From contig JAJTEK010000023.1 in NCBI GenBank assembly GCA_021299695.1, positions 1 through 64,000 of the forward strand: a stretch of DNA of 64,000 bases, read 5' to 3'. Shown one piece after another: positions 35,698-44,403 of this stretch. The notes beneath the pieces were generated by a model that had not been told where the DNA came from, ran no database searches, and was given only the letters and a program-made list of their open reading frames with translations. The DNA comes from Pirellula sp. Lineage in GTDB: Bacteria > Planctomycetota > Planctomycetia > Pirellulales > Pirellulaceae. Positions within the stretch are counted from its first letter, which is position 1. The number at the start of each line of letters is the position of its first letter. A program made the position numbers and the translations under genes.

Positions 35698-37365
35698 ATG
35701 TCGACAGGAAAGCCCCAGAGCATCGTGATCATCGGAGGCGTTGCGGCCGGAGCCTCGGCTGCCACCAGAGCCCGTAGAATCGACCCTAAGGCGGAAATCA
35801 CCATCCTCGAAAAAGGCCCAGCCGTCTCGTTTGCCAACTGCGGCTTGCCCTACCATCTAGGAGGAGAAATCGTCGATCGGAACAAACTTCTGGTCGCTAC
35901 TCCCGAACTGTTTTGGAATCGATTCCGGATTCGCGTCCGAACCCGTCAAGAAGTCGTCGCGATCGAACGCCAATCCAAGTCCCTTACCATCCGCGATCCT
36001 TCGGATCCTACGCAAACCTTCTCCCAGATCGCCTACGATAAACTCATCCTTGCTATGGGAGCCCAACCTGTGCTTCCCCCGTTTGCCAAGGATCCGGCCC
36101 CCAACGTTTTCCAACTGTGGACCCTTCCGGATATGGATGGGATTCTTCAGCAGATCCAAAACTCCAATGTCCGACGAGCCTTGGTCGTAGGAGCAGGTTT
36201 CGTTGGAATCGAGGTCGTCGAACAACTCCATCGCATCGGTATCCAAGTCGACTTGGTCGAGCGTTCCCAAACGGTCCTTAACCGACTCGATCCCATCTTT
36301 GGGAGGATGGCGAGCAATCTCCTGCGGAAAGAAAACATCCACCCCATCGAGGGTCAAAGCGTCCTGGAGCTCAAACGCCAAGACGGTCGCGTCAATGCGG
36401 CAGTCCTCAGTAATGGAACAACGTTGCCAACCGATTTGGTGATTCTCGGAGTCGGGGTTCGCCCTCGTACCGAATTGGCCGTCCATGCCGGATTGCTCGT
36501 CGGCAACGCGGGTGGATTGGTCGTCAATGAATTCATGCAAACAAGCGATCCATCGATCTATGCGGCCGGGGATTTGGTCGAATACACCCACCAAATCACG
36601 AATGCCAAAACACTCAATCCACTGGCTGGCCCAGCCAATCGATCCGGACGTATCGCCGGTGAGCATGCTGCCAGCGGACACTCGCAACCGATGGGAGGAG
36701 TTCTCGGGACCTCGATCGTCCGAGTCTTCCACTCCACCGTTGGGATGACTGGATTGAACGAAAAGTACCTCAACGCACAAAATATCCCCTACCGCACCGC
36801 GATTGTCCAAGCGACCGATCACGCATCCTATTTTCCAGGGGCGACCAACATGCAACTGAAGGTCCTTTACGAGGAACCTAGCGGTCGAATCCTCGGGGCT
36901 CAAGCCATCGGTGGAAACGGAGTCGACAAGCGGATCGACGTCCTGGCAACGGCCATGACTCTCGGTGGTACGGTCTATGACCTTGCAAGAGTCGATCTTG
37001 CCTATGCGCCGCCCTATGGATCGGCCAAAGATCCGATCCACATGGTCGCCTTTACAGCCATCAACGATCTCCATGATCAACCAAGGTTGCTTCCACCCGA
37101 CGCGGATCTTACTGGCTTCCAGATCGTCGATGTCAGGACCCCTAAGGAGCAAAGCGAATTGCCGCTTCATGGTGCCACCGCAATTCCTATCGACGAGCTG
37201 CCCGGTCGCTGCCATGAACTCCAGCAAGATCTACCGACCGTCGTGGTATGCCACAGCGGCAAGCGAGCGCATGTGGGTGCCTGTCGGCTCAAAGCCTCCG
37301 GGTTTAGCCGAGTCTACAACCTCACTGGCGGAATGTCCGTCCGCTCTCAGGTCCCAGCCTCCTGA
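35698..37365 (+). CDS. CoA-disulfide reductase-like flavoprotein fused to rhodanese
   Basis: The ATG at 35698 has GAAGGAC upstream and gives 555 residues. The N-terminal FAD site is 'IVIIGGVAAGASAATRARR', the catalytic single Cys is in 'SFANCGLPYHLGGEI', and the NAD site is 'ALVVGAGFVGIEVVEQL'. The dimerisation part includes 'YFPGATNMQLKVLYEEPSGRILGAQAIG' and 'DLAYAPPYGSAKDP'. A C-terminal rhodanese domain (about 460-555) carries the active Cys in 'VVVCHSGKRAH'. Such fusions reduce CoA disulfide, persulfide or polysulfide. A terminator lies between it and the copper protein, so it has its own promoter. Confidence 0.92.
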   Translation: MSTGKPQSIVIIGGVAAGASAATRARRIDPKAEITILEKGPAVSFANCGLPYHLGGEIVDRNKLLVATPELFWNRFRIRVRTRQEVVAIERQSKSLTIRDPSDPTQTFSQIAYDKLILAMGAQPVLPPFAKDPAPNVFQLWTLPDMDGILQQIQNSNVRRALVVGAGFVGIEVVEQLHRIGIQVDLVERSQTVLNRLDPIFGRMASNLLRKENIHPIEGQSVLELKRQDGRVNAAVLSNGTTLPTDLVILGVGVRPRTELAVHAGLLVGNAGGLVVNEFMQTSDPSIYAAGDLVEYTHQITNAKTLNPLAGPANRSGRIAGEHAASGHSQPMGGVLGTSIVRVFHSTVGMTGLNEKYLNAQNIPYRTAIVQATDHASYFPGATNMQLKVLYEEPSGRILGAQAIGGNGVDKRIDVLATAMTLGGTVYDLARVDLAYAPPYGSAKDPIHMVAFTAINDLHDQPRLLPPDADLTGFQIVDVRTPKEQSELPLHGATAIPIDELPGRCHELQQDLPTVVVCHSGKRAHVGACRLKASGFSRVYNLTGGMSVRSQVPAS

Positions 37366-37461
37366 ATGGGTTCAGCGGGAACTAGATTTCTGTCTCAACA
37401 GCGTTGATTCAAAGCCGTGTACTGCAACCCGTGAGCCACTTGCCGCTAACGCGTAGCGAAA

Positions 37462-38637
37462 TCATTTTTTTAAGAGCGTTTCAATCTCAGGGATTTGTAG
37501 CCGCACGGAAAGGATGTAAGGAGGCTCGTCTTGGGTCCAGTGCCCATAGGTGGTCGTAACGATCGTTCCATCAGGAAGGATCTCCACGCCTGGATAGGCG
37601 CAGTCCCCGCTTTTGTAATTCTTTTTCAGAAGGATCCGGTAATCGCCTAAGGTCCCTTTGACGAGATCTTCGTAATGACCGACCCAAGCGACCCAACTGT
37701 TGGCTGTCGGACTGGTATTACCCTGGCTTGGGATATCCCGAAACGACACAAAAAGTCGACCATCGGGGAGATACTGGGCCGTATGCCGATCGCCCGTAAG
37801 CGCGTTGGGAAGCGGCTTGGGTTCGCTCCAGCTTGCCATTTCATCGTTGCTAAAAACGATATGCGAATTCGCCTTGCGTCGATTTTCGCGGAGCAGCACC
37901 GCGATTTGCTTTCGATCAGGCGAAAACACCGCGCCGGGTTCGCAAAGATGTACACTCGACGAAACATAGATCGGAGCAGGATCGGACCAGTGTTCTCCTG
38001 CATCGCTCGTCGTGGTTTGATAGAGGGTAAATCGACCTCGCACCGGATTGGGCTTGGCATTGAAGAACCTACCATCGTCGTGGAAAAGCGCTGTGTAATG
38101 CCCTGGTTTCGTGAGGATCGGAACGACCGACGCCATCGTGACGATTCCTCCGAAGTTGCCGATTGGCTCAAGTTCCGTCCAGGTCATTCCGTCGTCGTCG
38201 CTGATCGATTGACGAACCGGATAGAGTCCGCTAAAGAGAAGAATTCGCTTTTTGCCATCTGCGGTCACGACCCGGTGGATCGTCGGCGTTTCCTTGGAGG
38301 TTTCCCAGCTCTTGGGAGTCGGCAGGTGGTCCGACCAGGTCGCACCGCCGTCGGAGCTGCGTTTGTAGAGGATTGGGCCCTTGCCGTGCCCTTTTGGGTA
38401 AACGCACAGAATGGTTTTACCGTCTTCAAGAAGCAGTGTCGTAGGGTGACCTAGATATACCTTGGGCTGTCGGTCGACGATGACTTGAAGGTCGCTGCGT
38501 TGGTCCAGATCGATCGTCGGAATCCCGATGTCCTCGGCACGGCAGATCGAAGCAACAGCGATGGCCAACGATGCGATGTAGAGCACCGTTGAGCGATAGG
38601 TTAAGAAACGCCGGGGTTGGAAATCGATCGGTTTCAT
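37462..38637 (-). CDS. Secreted sialidase / BNR-repeat exo-glycosidase-like protein
   Basis: From the ATG at 38637 this is a 391-residue protein with a signal peptide ending in 'CRAED'. Asp-box (BNR) motifs are visible: SSDGGATWS, SDDDGMTWTE and the weaker TSDAGEHWSD, consistent with a six-bladed beta-propeller of the sialidase superfamily. 'TPTIHRVVTADGK', 'LRENRRKANSHIVFS' and 'SYPG'-like 'CAYPGVEILPDG' fit this family. The substrate may be a sialic acid or another sugar. The TTG at 38658 is a less likely start. Confidence 0.86.
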   Translation of the reverse strand: MKPIDFQPRRFLTYRSTVLYIASLAIAVASICRAEDIGIPTIDLDQRSDLQVIVDRQPKVYLGHPTTLLLEDGKTILCVYPKGHGKGPILYKRSSDGGATWSDHLPTPKSWETSKETPTIHRVVTADGKKRILLFSGLYPVRQSISDDDGMTWTELEPIGNFGGIVTMASVVPILTKPGHYTALFHDDGRFFNAKPNPVRGRFTLYQTTTSDAGEHWSDPAPIYVSSSVHLCEPGAVFSPDRKQIAVLLRENRRKANSHIVFSNDEMASWSEPKPLPNALTGDRHTAQYLPDGRLFVSFRDIPSQGNTSPTANSWVAWVGHYEDLVKGTLGDYRILLKKNYKSGDCAYPGVEILPDGTIVTTTYGHWTQDEPPYILSVRLQIPEIETLLKK

Positions 38638-39045
38638 AGGGTTTAACAACGTTGGCAATACGAAACGAATATTTCAAAAAAAGGCGAGACATCCACGGAT
38701 GCACCGCCCTAGGGGGAAACGCATTGAAGTCGTAGTCCCCTAGCATACCCATGGGGATTGCCAAAGAAAATGCTAGCGGCGAAAGATATCGGAAACAGAT
38801 TCCTTTGGCTTACTGGAGTCCCAAGGCCCGTATCGTGTTCGACGGCACGGTGCGATTCTCTGATCGCTTCCTCGACAAACGGGAGCGCACCGTGGACCAA
38901 ATGGTCCAGGCCGCTCGGCCCGGCAAACAAAATATCAGCAACGCACCCAGGGCGGCGCTTCGCTTTGCCCTGGGCTATCTCATGATGCCTCTTTGGGGCC
39001 AGAGGCGATGGTTGTCCCGATCGATTTACAAAGCCTCTTCGCTCT
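38638..39045. other. Intergenic region with hairpin-forming repeats, no supported gene
   Basis: About 400 bases between the sialidase start and the DUF58 gene end. The longest open frame (38751-39068, plus) has no recognisable domain or ribosome site and runs into the DUF58 gene end. The right part contains two hairpins (38946-38974 and 38987-39006). A further GGACC/GGTCC inverted pair lies at 38894-38907. Confidence 0.5.
38946..39006. repeat. Paired hairpin element (CCCAGGGC / GCCCTGGG and GCCTCT / AGAGGC)
   Basis: CCCAGGGC (38946-38953) pairs perfectly with GCCCTGGG (38967-38974). A second stem, GCCTCT (38987-38992) with AGAGGC (39001-39006), follows 12 bases later. The composition resembles intergenic repeats I recall from other planctomycete genomes, but this cannot be checked here. 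It lies just past the 3' end of the DUF58 gene, so it may also serve as a terminator. Confidence 0.5.
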
Positions 39046-40350
39046 CTAGCGAGCCGATCGGTCTTTGAGGTATTGGCTCAGGGTGTGCTCGTCGTGCAAG
39101 GGGACCACGGGCAATCGAGCGGCAATCAACCGAGCCGCATGATCGTAGTACTCCTCTTGGTGGCAGTTAAGCAATACGGTTAAGGAATGCCCTCGGCGAC
39201 GCATCATCTCCAAGGCCATTAGTCCAGCTTCATCGACTTGCTGAGCGATCACGATGAGCGAAAGGAGTTTCGGAAGCCGACTCTCGGTCTCAAGGAGCAA
39301 CTGATCGAGTTTAAGGCCATCGGTCCTTTCAAGTCTAGCGAGCATGCGATGCAACTCGGCGAAATGCTCGGGCGTCCGATTGGCTCCCAAGAGAATCGGG
39401 GTTAGACGATCGTTGCGAGTCTTCATCTCGATATTCGCAGTCGCCGTTTGTCGGTCGTTATACTCGGACCGTTTGTTGAGTTCCCGCATCCGGTCGGCCG
39501 CATCGCGGCCGTTGCTGACCAATCCGAATGGTTCGCTGTTGCGGTAAAGCCAATGCGCTATCGATGCCGCTGCGGTGACGGCAAGGTCCGTTCGGACCGG
39601 CTCGTGCTTTTTTGGGTTCGTCGATTCGTGCATGTCCAAGAGCAACATCGCACCCTGAACGCATGTCGGCTGAAAGACCCGTGTGTGGAGGACTCCTGTT
39701 CTAGCCGTGGCCTTCCAATGGACTCGATTGATCGGGTCCCCGGCTCGGTATTCTCTCAAGCCACTCATGAGCGTCGGATCCTCGAGCAGCCGATCCTCAA
39801 CTTTCATTTCTCCCATCGGTCGGCGACTGGAAACCTCGACGGACTCCAAAACGATTAGCGGGGGTAAAACGGTGATGTAGCTCGGTTGGTTTGCGATGCG
39901 ATAGCTTCGGTGAAGACCGAGCAGATCGCCTGTTTCCAACAGGGTCGGACCGAGTTGAAAGTAGCCTCGGCGCAGGGTCTCGATCGCATAGCGATGCAGG
40001 GTCGTTTTTTTCGGTCGAAAGGAAAAAAGCTGTACGCTTGCCGATAGGATCTTCAATGCAAACGGTGGTTGCTTGGTGTACCGCTTGGCAATCTTATCGT
40101 CGATGAGCATCCAGGGAATCCAATAGCCCGATGCATTGGAAATCTTCATGCCGACTGCCACGCTCTGGCCCACTTCGATCTCATGGGCTTCGACAAACCG
40201 CTGAACCTCGACGGCTTGAATCCATCGGCTCGAAAAATGCTTGGCCAACTGGATGACAATCAGAAAGGTACAAGCCCCTAGGGCAAAGAAGTTTGCTCCG
40301 GTCAGGATCCCGAGCAGGAGCAACAGAGCGATCAGCGGGAGGATAGCCAT
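39046..40350 (-). CDS. DUF58 domain membrane protein (second copy)
   Basis: This 434-residue protein has two N-terminal membrane helices (about 5-35). A beta-rich region follows, and then the DUF58 core 'LREYRAGDPINRVHWKATARTGVLHTRVFQ' and 'GAMLLLDMHES'. It is the membrane-anchored type and differs from the shorter DUF58 at 4992-5921. The gene starts 4 bases after the MoxR stop, so the two are co-translated. It probably works with that MoxR ATPase. Confidence 0.92.
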   Translation of the reverse strand: MAILPLIALLLLLGILTGANFFALGACTFLIVIQLAKHFSSRWIQAVEVQRFVEAHEIEVGQSVAVGMKISNASGYWIPWMLIDDKIAKRYTKQPPFALKILSASVQLFSFRPKKTTLHRYAIETLRRGYFQLGPTLLETGDLLGLHRSYRIANQPSYITVLPPLIVLESVEVSSRRPMGEMKVEDRLLEDPTLMSGLREYRAGDPINRVHWKATARTGVLHTRVFQPTCVQGAMLLLDMHESTNPKKHEPVRTDLAVTAAASIAHWLYRNSEPFGLVSNGRDAADRMRELNKRSEYNDRQTATANIEMKTRNDRLTPILLGANRTPEHFAELHRMLARLERTDGLKLDQLLLETESRLPKLLSLIVIAQQVDEAGLMALEMMRRRGHSLTVLLNCHQEEYYDHAARLIAARLPVVPLHDEHTLSQYLKDRSAR

Positions 40351-40354
40351 CGCA

Positions 40355-41311
40355 TCAGCGCCCGTTCTCTTCGAGCGTCGGAACGGCGATCTCGGCGACG
40401 ATTTCTTCGAGGATTCGATCGGAGGTCATCTTGCGCAGTCTAGCCTCGGGCCTTAGGATCAAGCGGTGGCTCATGACGGGTTGCAAAATCCGCTTGATAT
40501 CATCGGGTTGAACGAAGTCTCGGCTGCGAATGGCCGCCATGGCTTGGGCCGCTCGAAACAGCGCAATGGTCGAGCGTGGGCCAGCACCGAGTGCAAGGTC
40601 GCTATGACTGCGCGTTTCATGGACAATCTGAAGGATGTATTGTCGAACTTTGGGGTCGACGTAGACCTTTTGGACCAGTTTTTGAGCTTCGAGCAATTCT
40701 TCGATGCTTACGACAGGCTTCAAGGTTTGGATGGGGTGCTCGGTTTCGAGCATCTGAAGCATTTTGAGCTCTTCTTCCATCGACGGATAACCGAGGGTGA
40801 ATTTCATGAAGAAGCGATCGAGTTGGGCCTCCGGCAGCGGAAAGGTTCCCTCGTGATCGACGGGGTTTTGTGTGGCGATGACAAGAAAAGGGGGAGCAAG
40901 CGCGTGGGTCACTCCATCGACCGTCACGCAGCCTTCGGCCATCGCTTCGAGCAGAGACGACTGCGCGCGGGGTGTGGTTCGGTTGATTTCATCTGCCAGC
41001 AGGATATTGGCAAACACAGGCCCAGGGCGAAACTCGAAGTCCGATGTTTTTTGGTTGTAGATCGATGAGCCGGTGATATCGCCGGGCAGCAGATCCGGAG
41101 TGCATTGGACCCGTTTGAATCGTCCTCCGACGCTGGCAGCTAGGGCCCTGGCGAGCATGGTTTTGGCTACCCCTGGGACATCCTCCAAAAGGATGTGGCC
41201 TCCTGAAAACCACGAGACCAAGGAGAAGACCAGTTGCTTTCGTTTGCCAACGATGCACTTTTCGACGTTCGTGATGATCTTGCGAGAGGTTTCGTAGACG
41301 GCCGTCGACAT
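40355..41311 (-). CDS. MoxR-family AAA+ ATPase (second copy)
   Basis: This 318-residue protein has an unusual Walker A 'LEDVPGVAKTMLARALA', 'FRPGPVFANILLADEINRTTPRAQSSLLEAMAEG', 'LVIATQNPVDHEGTFPLPEAQLDRFFMKF', and a C-terminal lid 'HSDLALGAGPRSTIALFRAAQAMA'. It starts with ATG at 41311. Paralogue of the ATPase at 5934-6980, without the Ser-rich N-terminal tail. It is paired with the DUF58 gene directly downstream. Confidence 0.94.
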   Translation of the reverse strand: MSTAVYETSRKIITNVEKCIVGKRKQLVFSLVSWFSGGHILLEDVPGVAKTMLARALAASVGGRFKRVQCTPDLLPGDITGSSIYNQKTSDFEFRPGPVFANILLADEINRTTPRAQSSLLEAMAEGCVTVDGVTHALAPPFLVIATQNPVDHEGTFPLPEAQLDRFFMKFTLGYPSMEEELKMLQMLETEHPIQTLKPVVSIEELLEAQKLVQKVYVDPKVRQYILQIVHETRSHSDLALGAGPRSTIALFRAAQAMAAIRSRDFVQPDDIKRILQPVMSHRLILRPEARLRKMTSDRILEEIVAEIAVPTLEENGR

Positions 41312-41385
41312 GCTTGAAGTTTCCCAGGGGAGTGCGGATCTCCGGATTCATCCCGGAGTAATCCTGGAGTAAACACTGGGCTAAA

Positions 41386-42963
41386 TTATAGCGTCGGACC
41401 GATGGCCCAAGGAGTGAATTCGTCTTCGCCGTATCCGAGCAATTCGCTTTTGGTTTTTTTGCCGCTAGCGGTTTCCAAAATGGCATCGAAGAGCCTTTTG
41501 CCCGCGTTTTCCAGGGACTCGCCCTTGAGGACCGTGCCCATGTCCAAGTCCATATCGTCGTTCATCCGCTCGAATAACGGAGTGTTGGTGGCGACTTTCA
41601 GGCTCGGTACAGGCTTGCATCCAAAGCAACTTCCTCGACCTGTGGTAAACACGACGACATTGGCTCCGCCTGAGACCATCCCTGTGACGCACACCGGGTC
41701 AAAGCCCGGGGCATCCATAATCACCAACCCTCGTTTGCTGGTCTGCTCGGCGTATTCGATGACGTCTTGCAAGGCGCTCTGGCCACCTTTGACCGCCGCT
41801 CCGAGGGACTTTTCGACGATCGTGGTGAGCCCTCCGGCCTTGTTTCCTAGCGAGGGATTGTTATCGATGTCCTCTCCGTAGTGGGCGGTGTAGTCTCGCC
41901 ACCAAACGAGCTTATCGAGTAGTTTTTTGGCTACTTCCTGGCTGGCGGCCCGCTTGGTAAAGAGCTGTTCGGCTCCGTAGAGTTCGGTGGTTTCCGAGAG
42001 GATCGACGTTCCACCGTGGGCTACGAGCAGGTCCGAGGCGATCCCCAAGGCGGGGTTGGCCGTGATGCCCGAGTATCCATCCGAACCGCCGCATTTGGTG
42101 GCCAAAACGATCTCGCTTGCCGGAACATCGGTTCGCTCCATGGCGTTGACCTGAGGCAGGATCGCTTGAACCAAGCCGACCGCCTTGTGGATTGTCGCCC
42201 GTGTTCCGCCGGTGTCTTGGATCGAAAGTACTGGAACCTCCTGAGTTTCAGCTTGGCCTGGATTGGACTTCCATCGGACCCCTTGAAGGGAAACGAGTTT
42301 CTGAGATTTTTGCAGATGCCCTAGCGTGTTCTGTTCACACCCAAGACCGATTAAGACATAGGCAGCGATATTCGGATGCTTGGCGATCCCACCGAGAACA
42401 CGGCTGAGTGTTCGATGCTTGATCCCATCGAGAGCCATGCCGCAACCGCTATCGTGGGTAAAGGCGATCACGCCATCGACGTTTGGAAAGGCTTTCAAGG
42501 CCTCGTGATCAAAGTGCCTTGCGACCGCCTTGGATACACCCGCCGAGCAGTTGACCGTCGATATGACGGCGATGTAATTACGGGTACCGACACGACCGCT
42601 TGGCCGGACGTATCCCTGGAAGGTCCGTCCCGATAGCCTCGATGGCGCCGGGGGGGTCTCGGAGGCTAGCCCTTCGTAATCGAGTGTGTGATGGCACTTC
42701 AAGTTATGGTCGTGCAAATGATCGCCCGGTGCGATGTCGACGGTTGCAACTCCAATGGACCAACCGTACTTATGGACCGGCGCTCCGGATGGACGTGAAT
42801 CGATCGCCATTTTGTGGCCGGGGGGAATATCTTTTTTGACCAAGACAGACGCTTTACCAGGCAGGTCGACCGACTCACCTTTGTTCAGTTTCCTAAGTGC
42901 CACAACGCAATGGTCGGCCGGGTGGAGATGGATCCAAGCTGTCGAGTCGCTTTGTTCTGCCAA
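41386..42963 (-). CDS. UxaA family dehydratase (altronate/galactarate type)
   Basis: This 525-residue protein has an N-terminal SAF-like domain (residues 10-95, 'HPADHCVVALRKLNKGESVDLP', 'HKMAIDSRPSGAPVHKYGWSIGVA'). The large catalytic domain has 'GYVRPSGRVGTRNYIAVISTVNCSAGVS', 'FTHDSGCGMALDGIKHRTLSRVLGGIAKHPNIA', 'LGCEQN' and 'LATKCGGSDGYSGITANPALG'. It dehydrates a sugar acid such as altronate, using iron. The start is TTG with TAGGGC upstream, 9 bases after the SelA-like stop, so the two genes are one operon. The sugar acid cannot be told from sequence. Confidence 0.9.
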   Translation of the reverse strand: MAEQSDSTAWIHLHPADHCVVALRKLNKGESVDLPGKASVLVKKDIPPGHKMAIDSRPSGAPVHKYGWSIGVATVDIAPGDHLHDHNLKCHHTLDYEGLASETPPAPSRLSGRTFQGYVRPSGRVGTRNYIAVISTVNCSAGVSKAVARHFDHEALKAFPNVDGVIAFTHDSGCGMALDGIKHRTLSRVLGGIAKHPNIAAYVLIGLGCEQNTLGHLQKSQKLVSLQGVRWKSNPGQAETQEVPVLSIQDTGGTRATIHKAVGLVQAILPQVNAMERTDVPASEIVLATKCGGSDGYSGITANPALGIASDLLVAHGGTSILSETTELYGAEQLFTKRAASQEVAKKLLDKLVWWRDYTAHYGEDIDNNPSLGNKAGGLTTIVEKSLGAAVKGGQSALQDVIEYAEQTSKRGLVIMDAPGFDPVCVTGMVSGGANVVVFTTGRGSCFGCKPVPSLKVATNTPLFERMNDDMDLDMGTVLKGESLENAGKRLFDAILETASGKKTKSELLGYGEDEFTPWAIGPTL

Positions 42964-42972
42964 GATGATGCC

Positions 42973-44361
42973 CTAAGTTACGGGTTGGAGTTTTGAGATG
43001 GCTTGTACGATCTGAGCATCGTCGGCCGGATCGACGCTTCGAAGGACCACTTCAATACGGTCTGAGTAGACCTGTGTCCAGATCGCTGGATGATTCAGCG
43101 CGAGCGCTTCGTTGAGTTTCGCGGCCGAAATGGACTGAGGATAGATTTTCAGCACGGCCGTTGGCTTGCGAAGTGCTTGCCAAGTCCCGTTACCGATACG
43201 GGTCGATTCGGTGACTACTTCGGTCCGTTGGATGGGCCAAAGGCCTTGCAGTTGGATCGCAAGCCTTTGGGCTCGATTCTCCGTGTTGGCAAGGGGAGTG
43301 CAAAGCATGGCCCCTAGATAGGTTTTTGCCCAATTCTCGGGTTGCAGCGATTCGCTCAGGGCGCAATGCAAGAGAGCTTGCGTCACTCGATCGGCCTGGG
43401 ATCCGAGTTGGTCGGCCCAGGGTCGAATTCGATCGATCGCGTTTTTCTTTCCTAGGATCACTACCGCATCGGGCCCGCCGATGAGGTACTGGGTCGGGGC
43501 GATGATCAAGTCAGGTCCTGAATCCCATCGGCGTGAAAGTGCTGGCGTTTTGCAATCGGTCCAGTCGAGGTCGACGAGACTTGCGTCCAGCGCCAAAGTG
43601 CACACAAGAGAGCTTGTGCTCCGAGCGTGATCGCTCAGTGCGTAAGCATCGTTCTGGAATGCAATCGGTGTGGCTTGGAAAATCAAAGAGTGGGGATGCA
43701 TCGCAGTCGCCTTGGCATAGTCGTCGTGAAGGCAATCGGAGTTGCTTCCGATCTCAGTGACATGAGCCCCGGTCGCATCGATCAAAGGGCGGAGTTGCAC
43801 GCCCGCATCGGTTCCAGAGACGGGAATGCGCAGGCAAGCGATGCGGGGCAAGAGCACATGCGGAGCAAGGTGAGGCTCCGTTCGGTTCGAGGGGTCATTG
43901 ACCCAAGCTCGAACGACCAATTGGACCGCAGTCGGAATATCGCGCAGGACCAGAGCATCTGCGGCACCAGTGGCGGAAATCAAGAGTCGTTGCAGGTCTT
44001 GGGAAATGCCCGAATCTTGGGAGTACCCCGAATGCAGATGGGCTGCCAATCTGCAAGCGTTTTGACTCAGGGGTTGGGCCGTCCAACGGGGGTGAAACCA
44101 CTCGCCGGTGGCGTTGATGCCGACTTCCAAGGATCGGCGAGCCGATGGGTCGCCGGGTGCCATCCAAGGCTCAGCCGTACGTTCGAGCCATTTCCCAGCC
44201 TGCCTAAGAACCTCTTGGACACTTGAGGCCGAGGGAACCTCTTTGATTCCGAGTTTTAAAGCGGCCTCCTTGATCGCATGATTCAAAGCGGGATTCCCAA
44301 GCCATTGGGAGACCTGTTTGATCGCATCGGTGGGTCCGAAACCAAAGGGTGGGATTTGCAT
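42973..44361 (-). CDS. SelA-like PLP-fold protein lacking the Schiff-base lysine
   Basis: This 462-residue protein resembles selenocysteine synthase SelA and D-glucosaminate-6-phosphate ammonia lyase. Residues 80-100 ('GINATGEWFHPRWTAQPLS') match the SelA 'INATG...' motif, and residues 283-306 match '[23 protein letters not shown]'. The residue equal to the PLP lysine is Gln291 in 'IIAPTQYLIGGPDAVVILG'. Normal PLP chemistry is thus doubtful, and a binding or structural role is possible. It lies between an ABC permease and uxaA on the same strand and probably shares a transcript with uxaA. Confidence 0.75.
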   Translation of the reverse strand: MQIPPFGFGPTDAIKQVSQWLGNPALNHAIKEAALKLGIKEVPSASSVQEVLRQAGKWLERTAEPWMAPGDPSARRSLEVGINATGEWFHPRWTAQPLSQNACRLAAHLHSGYSQDSGISQDLQRLLISATGAADALVLRDIPTAVQLVVRAWVNDPSNRTEPHLAPHVLLPRIACLRIPVSGTDAGVQLRPLIDATGAHVTEIGSNSDCLHDDYAKATAMHPHSLIFQATPIAFQNDAYALSDHARSTSSLVCTLALDASLVDLDWTDCKTPALSRRWDSGPDLIIAPTQYLIGGPDAVVILGKKNAIDRIRPWADQLGSQADRVTQALLHCALSESLQPENWAKTYLGAMLCTPLANTENRAQRLAIQLQGLWPIQRTEVVTESTRIGNGTWQALRKPTAVLKIYPQSISAAKLNEALALNHPAIWTQVYSDRIEVVLRSVDPADDAQIVQAISKLQPVT

Positions 44362-44403
44362 AGCGTCGACCTAGTGTGGACTTGGAGTGCGCGGTGGTTG
44401 GGA

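Noticed and set aside
36147-37227. Large minus-strand frames opposite the CoA-disulfide-reductase gene
   Set aside because: Shadow of a gene with intact flavin, NAD and rhodanese motifs; codon bias creates long antisense frames.
38751-39068. Possible 105-residue plus-strand protein
   Set aside because: No domain, no ribosome site, overlaps the end of DUF58 and covers hairpin repeats.
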